This document shows, piece after piece, positions 63,269 to 64,000 of a stretch of DNA of 64,000 bases (within the stretch, counting starts at the first letter, position 1; each line of letters starts with the position of its first letter). The DNA comes from CBDCGV01 sp965216955. Lineage in GTDB: Bacteria > Bacteroidota > Bacteroidia > Chitinophagales > JADIYW01. Where the stretch lies: positions 124,001 through 188,000 of the forward strand of contig CBDCGV010000016.1 of NCBI GenBank assembly GCA_965216955.1, read 5' to 3'. Position numbers and translations under genes: made by a program. The notes under the pieces were generated by a model, which worked only from the letters and a program-made list of their open reading frames with translations, was not told the origin of the DNA and searched no databases.

Positions 63269-63889
63269 ATGTCAATAGCTTTTGATAACGAGAAATATAT
63301 CCCAGTAATGGAACATTTTTATACCATTCAAGGGGAAGGAAGGCATCAAGGGAAGGCAGCTTACTTTGTAAGATTGGCTGGATGCGATGTTGGGTGCGTT
63401 TGGTGTGATGTAAAAGCATCATGGGAAGTTGATAATGCGCAACTAATGCTTTTAGATGTTTTAATGGAAGCCATCAAAACGTCGAATGCTAAAACAGTAG
63501 TTATTACCGGGGGAGAACCCTTAATGTATGACCTCACCCAATTAACTAGATTACTTAAAAACCAAAAGTTAGATATTCATATAGAAACCTCTGGAGCATA
63601 TAAGTTAAGCGGTCAATTAGATTGGATTACTTTTTCCCCTAAAAAATTTAAATCGCCGATTAATGAGATTTATAATTTGGCACACGAATTGAAAGTAATA
63701 GTATATAATAAAAGTGATTTAAAGTGGGCAAAGCAACATGCAGAAAAGGTTAATAACAGTTGTTATCTATATCTACAACCTGAATATAGCAGGGCAAAAG
63801 AGATGCTTCCGCTTATAATAAAATTTGTAAAGGATAATCCTGCATGGAGAATTTCGTTACAAGTACATAAATACATGAATATACCTTGA
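63269..63889 (+). CDS. queE: 7-carboxy-7-deazaguanine synthase
   Basis: 206 aa radical SAM enzyme of queuosine synthesis; makes 7-carboxy-7-deazaguanine from 6-carboxytetrahydropterin. Cluster motif AGCDVGCVWCD with Cys39, Cys43 and Cys46 (Cx3Cx2C), preceded by FYTIQGEGRHQGKAAYFVRL and followed by VVITGGEPLM. Length is normal. Its stop overlaps the TTG start of the next gene. Confidence 0.95.
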   Translation: MSIAFDNEKYIPVMEHFYTIQGEGRHQGKAAYFVRLAGCDVGCVWCDVKASWEVDNAQLMLLDVLMEAIKTSNAKTVVITGGEPLMYDLTQLTRLLKNQKLDIHIETSGAYKLSGQLDWITFSPKKFKSPINEIYNLAHELKVIVYNKSDLKWAKQHAEKVNNSCYLYLQPEYSRAKEMLPLIIKFVKDNPAWRISLQVHKYMNIP

Positions 63890-64000
63890 CAGGTCGTTTA
63901 AAAATATTAATCCTATTACTATCGATAACTTATTCAATCGGTCATACTCAATCTAAAAAAGCTATTAAATATTTTGAGATTGGCACCTATGAAATGGGAT
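63886..64000 (+). CDS. Partial gene: exported protein, possibly TPR/OmpA-family
   Basis: Cut by the window end; 38 codons are visible from a TTG start overlapping the queE stop (start uncertain). It begins TGRLKILILLLSITYSIGHT, a signal peptide, then SKKAIKYFEIGTYEMG, which has the look of a first TPR helix, as in PorE/OmpA-type Bacteroidota proteins. Product is a guess. Confidence 0.45.
   Translation, partial: MTGRLKILILLLSITYSIGHTQSKKAIKYFEIGTYEMG

Noticed and set aside
1..64000. CRISPR arrays, insertion sequences, prophage or integrase genes
   Set aside because: No regularly spaced repeats, transposase motifs, or phage structural genes were seen on either strand.

Overview
The window is chromosomal DNA of a Bacteroidota bacterium, probably a free-living member of the Flavobacteriales or a related order. 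The evidence is the AT-rich sequence, TAnnTTTG-type -7 promoter boxes with little Shine-Dalgarno signal, many short lipoboxes ending in Ser-Cys, and genes typical of the phylum (DUF1599, BT_3928-like DoxX protein, DUF4105/Lnb, DUF1501/DUF1800 pair, DUF6252-like lipoprotein). I see no CRISPR array, insertion sequence, prophage or rRNA. One tRNA (Met, CAT) is present.

Layout. 1-8.2 kb is an accessory-looking cluster: two SGNH hydrolases, three phytanoyl-CoA-dioxygenase-like proteins (one with an altered metal site), a UbiA-type prenyltransferase, a sterol/prenyl-type methyltransferase, a lipoprotein, and a DUF5989-SxtJ membrane pair. Such pairs normally sit beside an O-carbamoyltransferase, and none is in view. 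8.3-11.6 kb is the glyoxylate shunt, malate synthase then isocitrate lyase. The facing ends of these two genes carry twelve single-base insertions within about 670 bp. 11.7-17.1 kb holds a LuxR-type regulator, the N-end-rule pair clpS-aat, an OmpA-type lipoprotein, tRNA-Met, a repeat-rich lipoprotein and glycerol kinase. 17.2-24.1 kb is bounded by two direct copies of a structured intergenic repeat and holds a nuclease/phosphatase-family protein, an alpha/beta hydrolase, a large SF1 helicase with a C-terminal nuclease-like domain (possible defence gene), and an outer-membrane barrel protein.

24-38.5 kb is mixed housekeeping and envelope functions: nth, rnhA, PPK2, an esterase, a ceramidase-type membrane protein, an M15 peptidase, a third SGNH hydrolase, a PhoD phosphatase, a HerA-like ATPase with a beta-CASP nuclease, a thioredoxin, YegP, ferritin and AceK. 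AceK is the isocitrate dehydrogenase kinase/phosphatase that steers carbon into the glyoxylate shunt found at 8-11 kb. 38.6-41 kb is the conserved rpsP-rimM-trmD-rplS block. 41-54.7 kb has a vWA protein, an Lnb-like protein, an acyl-CoA dehydrogenase, a peroxiredoxin, ahcY, DUF1501/DUF1800, an iron-sulfur oxidoreductase operon, a phosphoribosyltransferase and a lipoprotein. 54.7-64 kb has a four-gene operon (DUF1599, BT_3928-like, ABC permease, aroK), folP, rluF, a MurNAc-recycling pair (kinase-murQ), queE and the start of a TPR-like gene cut by the window edge.

How the genes work together: aceB-aceA with aceK give acetate or fatty-acid growth, and the acyl-CoA dehydrogenase fits this. clpS-aat form an N-degron pathway, and kinase-murQ recycle cell-wall sugar. 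The most unusual parts are the SxtJ/SGNH/PhyH/UbiA cluster, the frameshift patch, the repeat pair and the helicase-nuclease.
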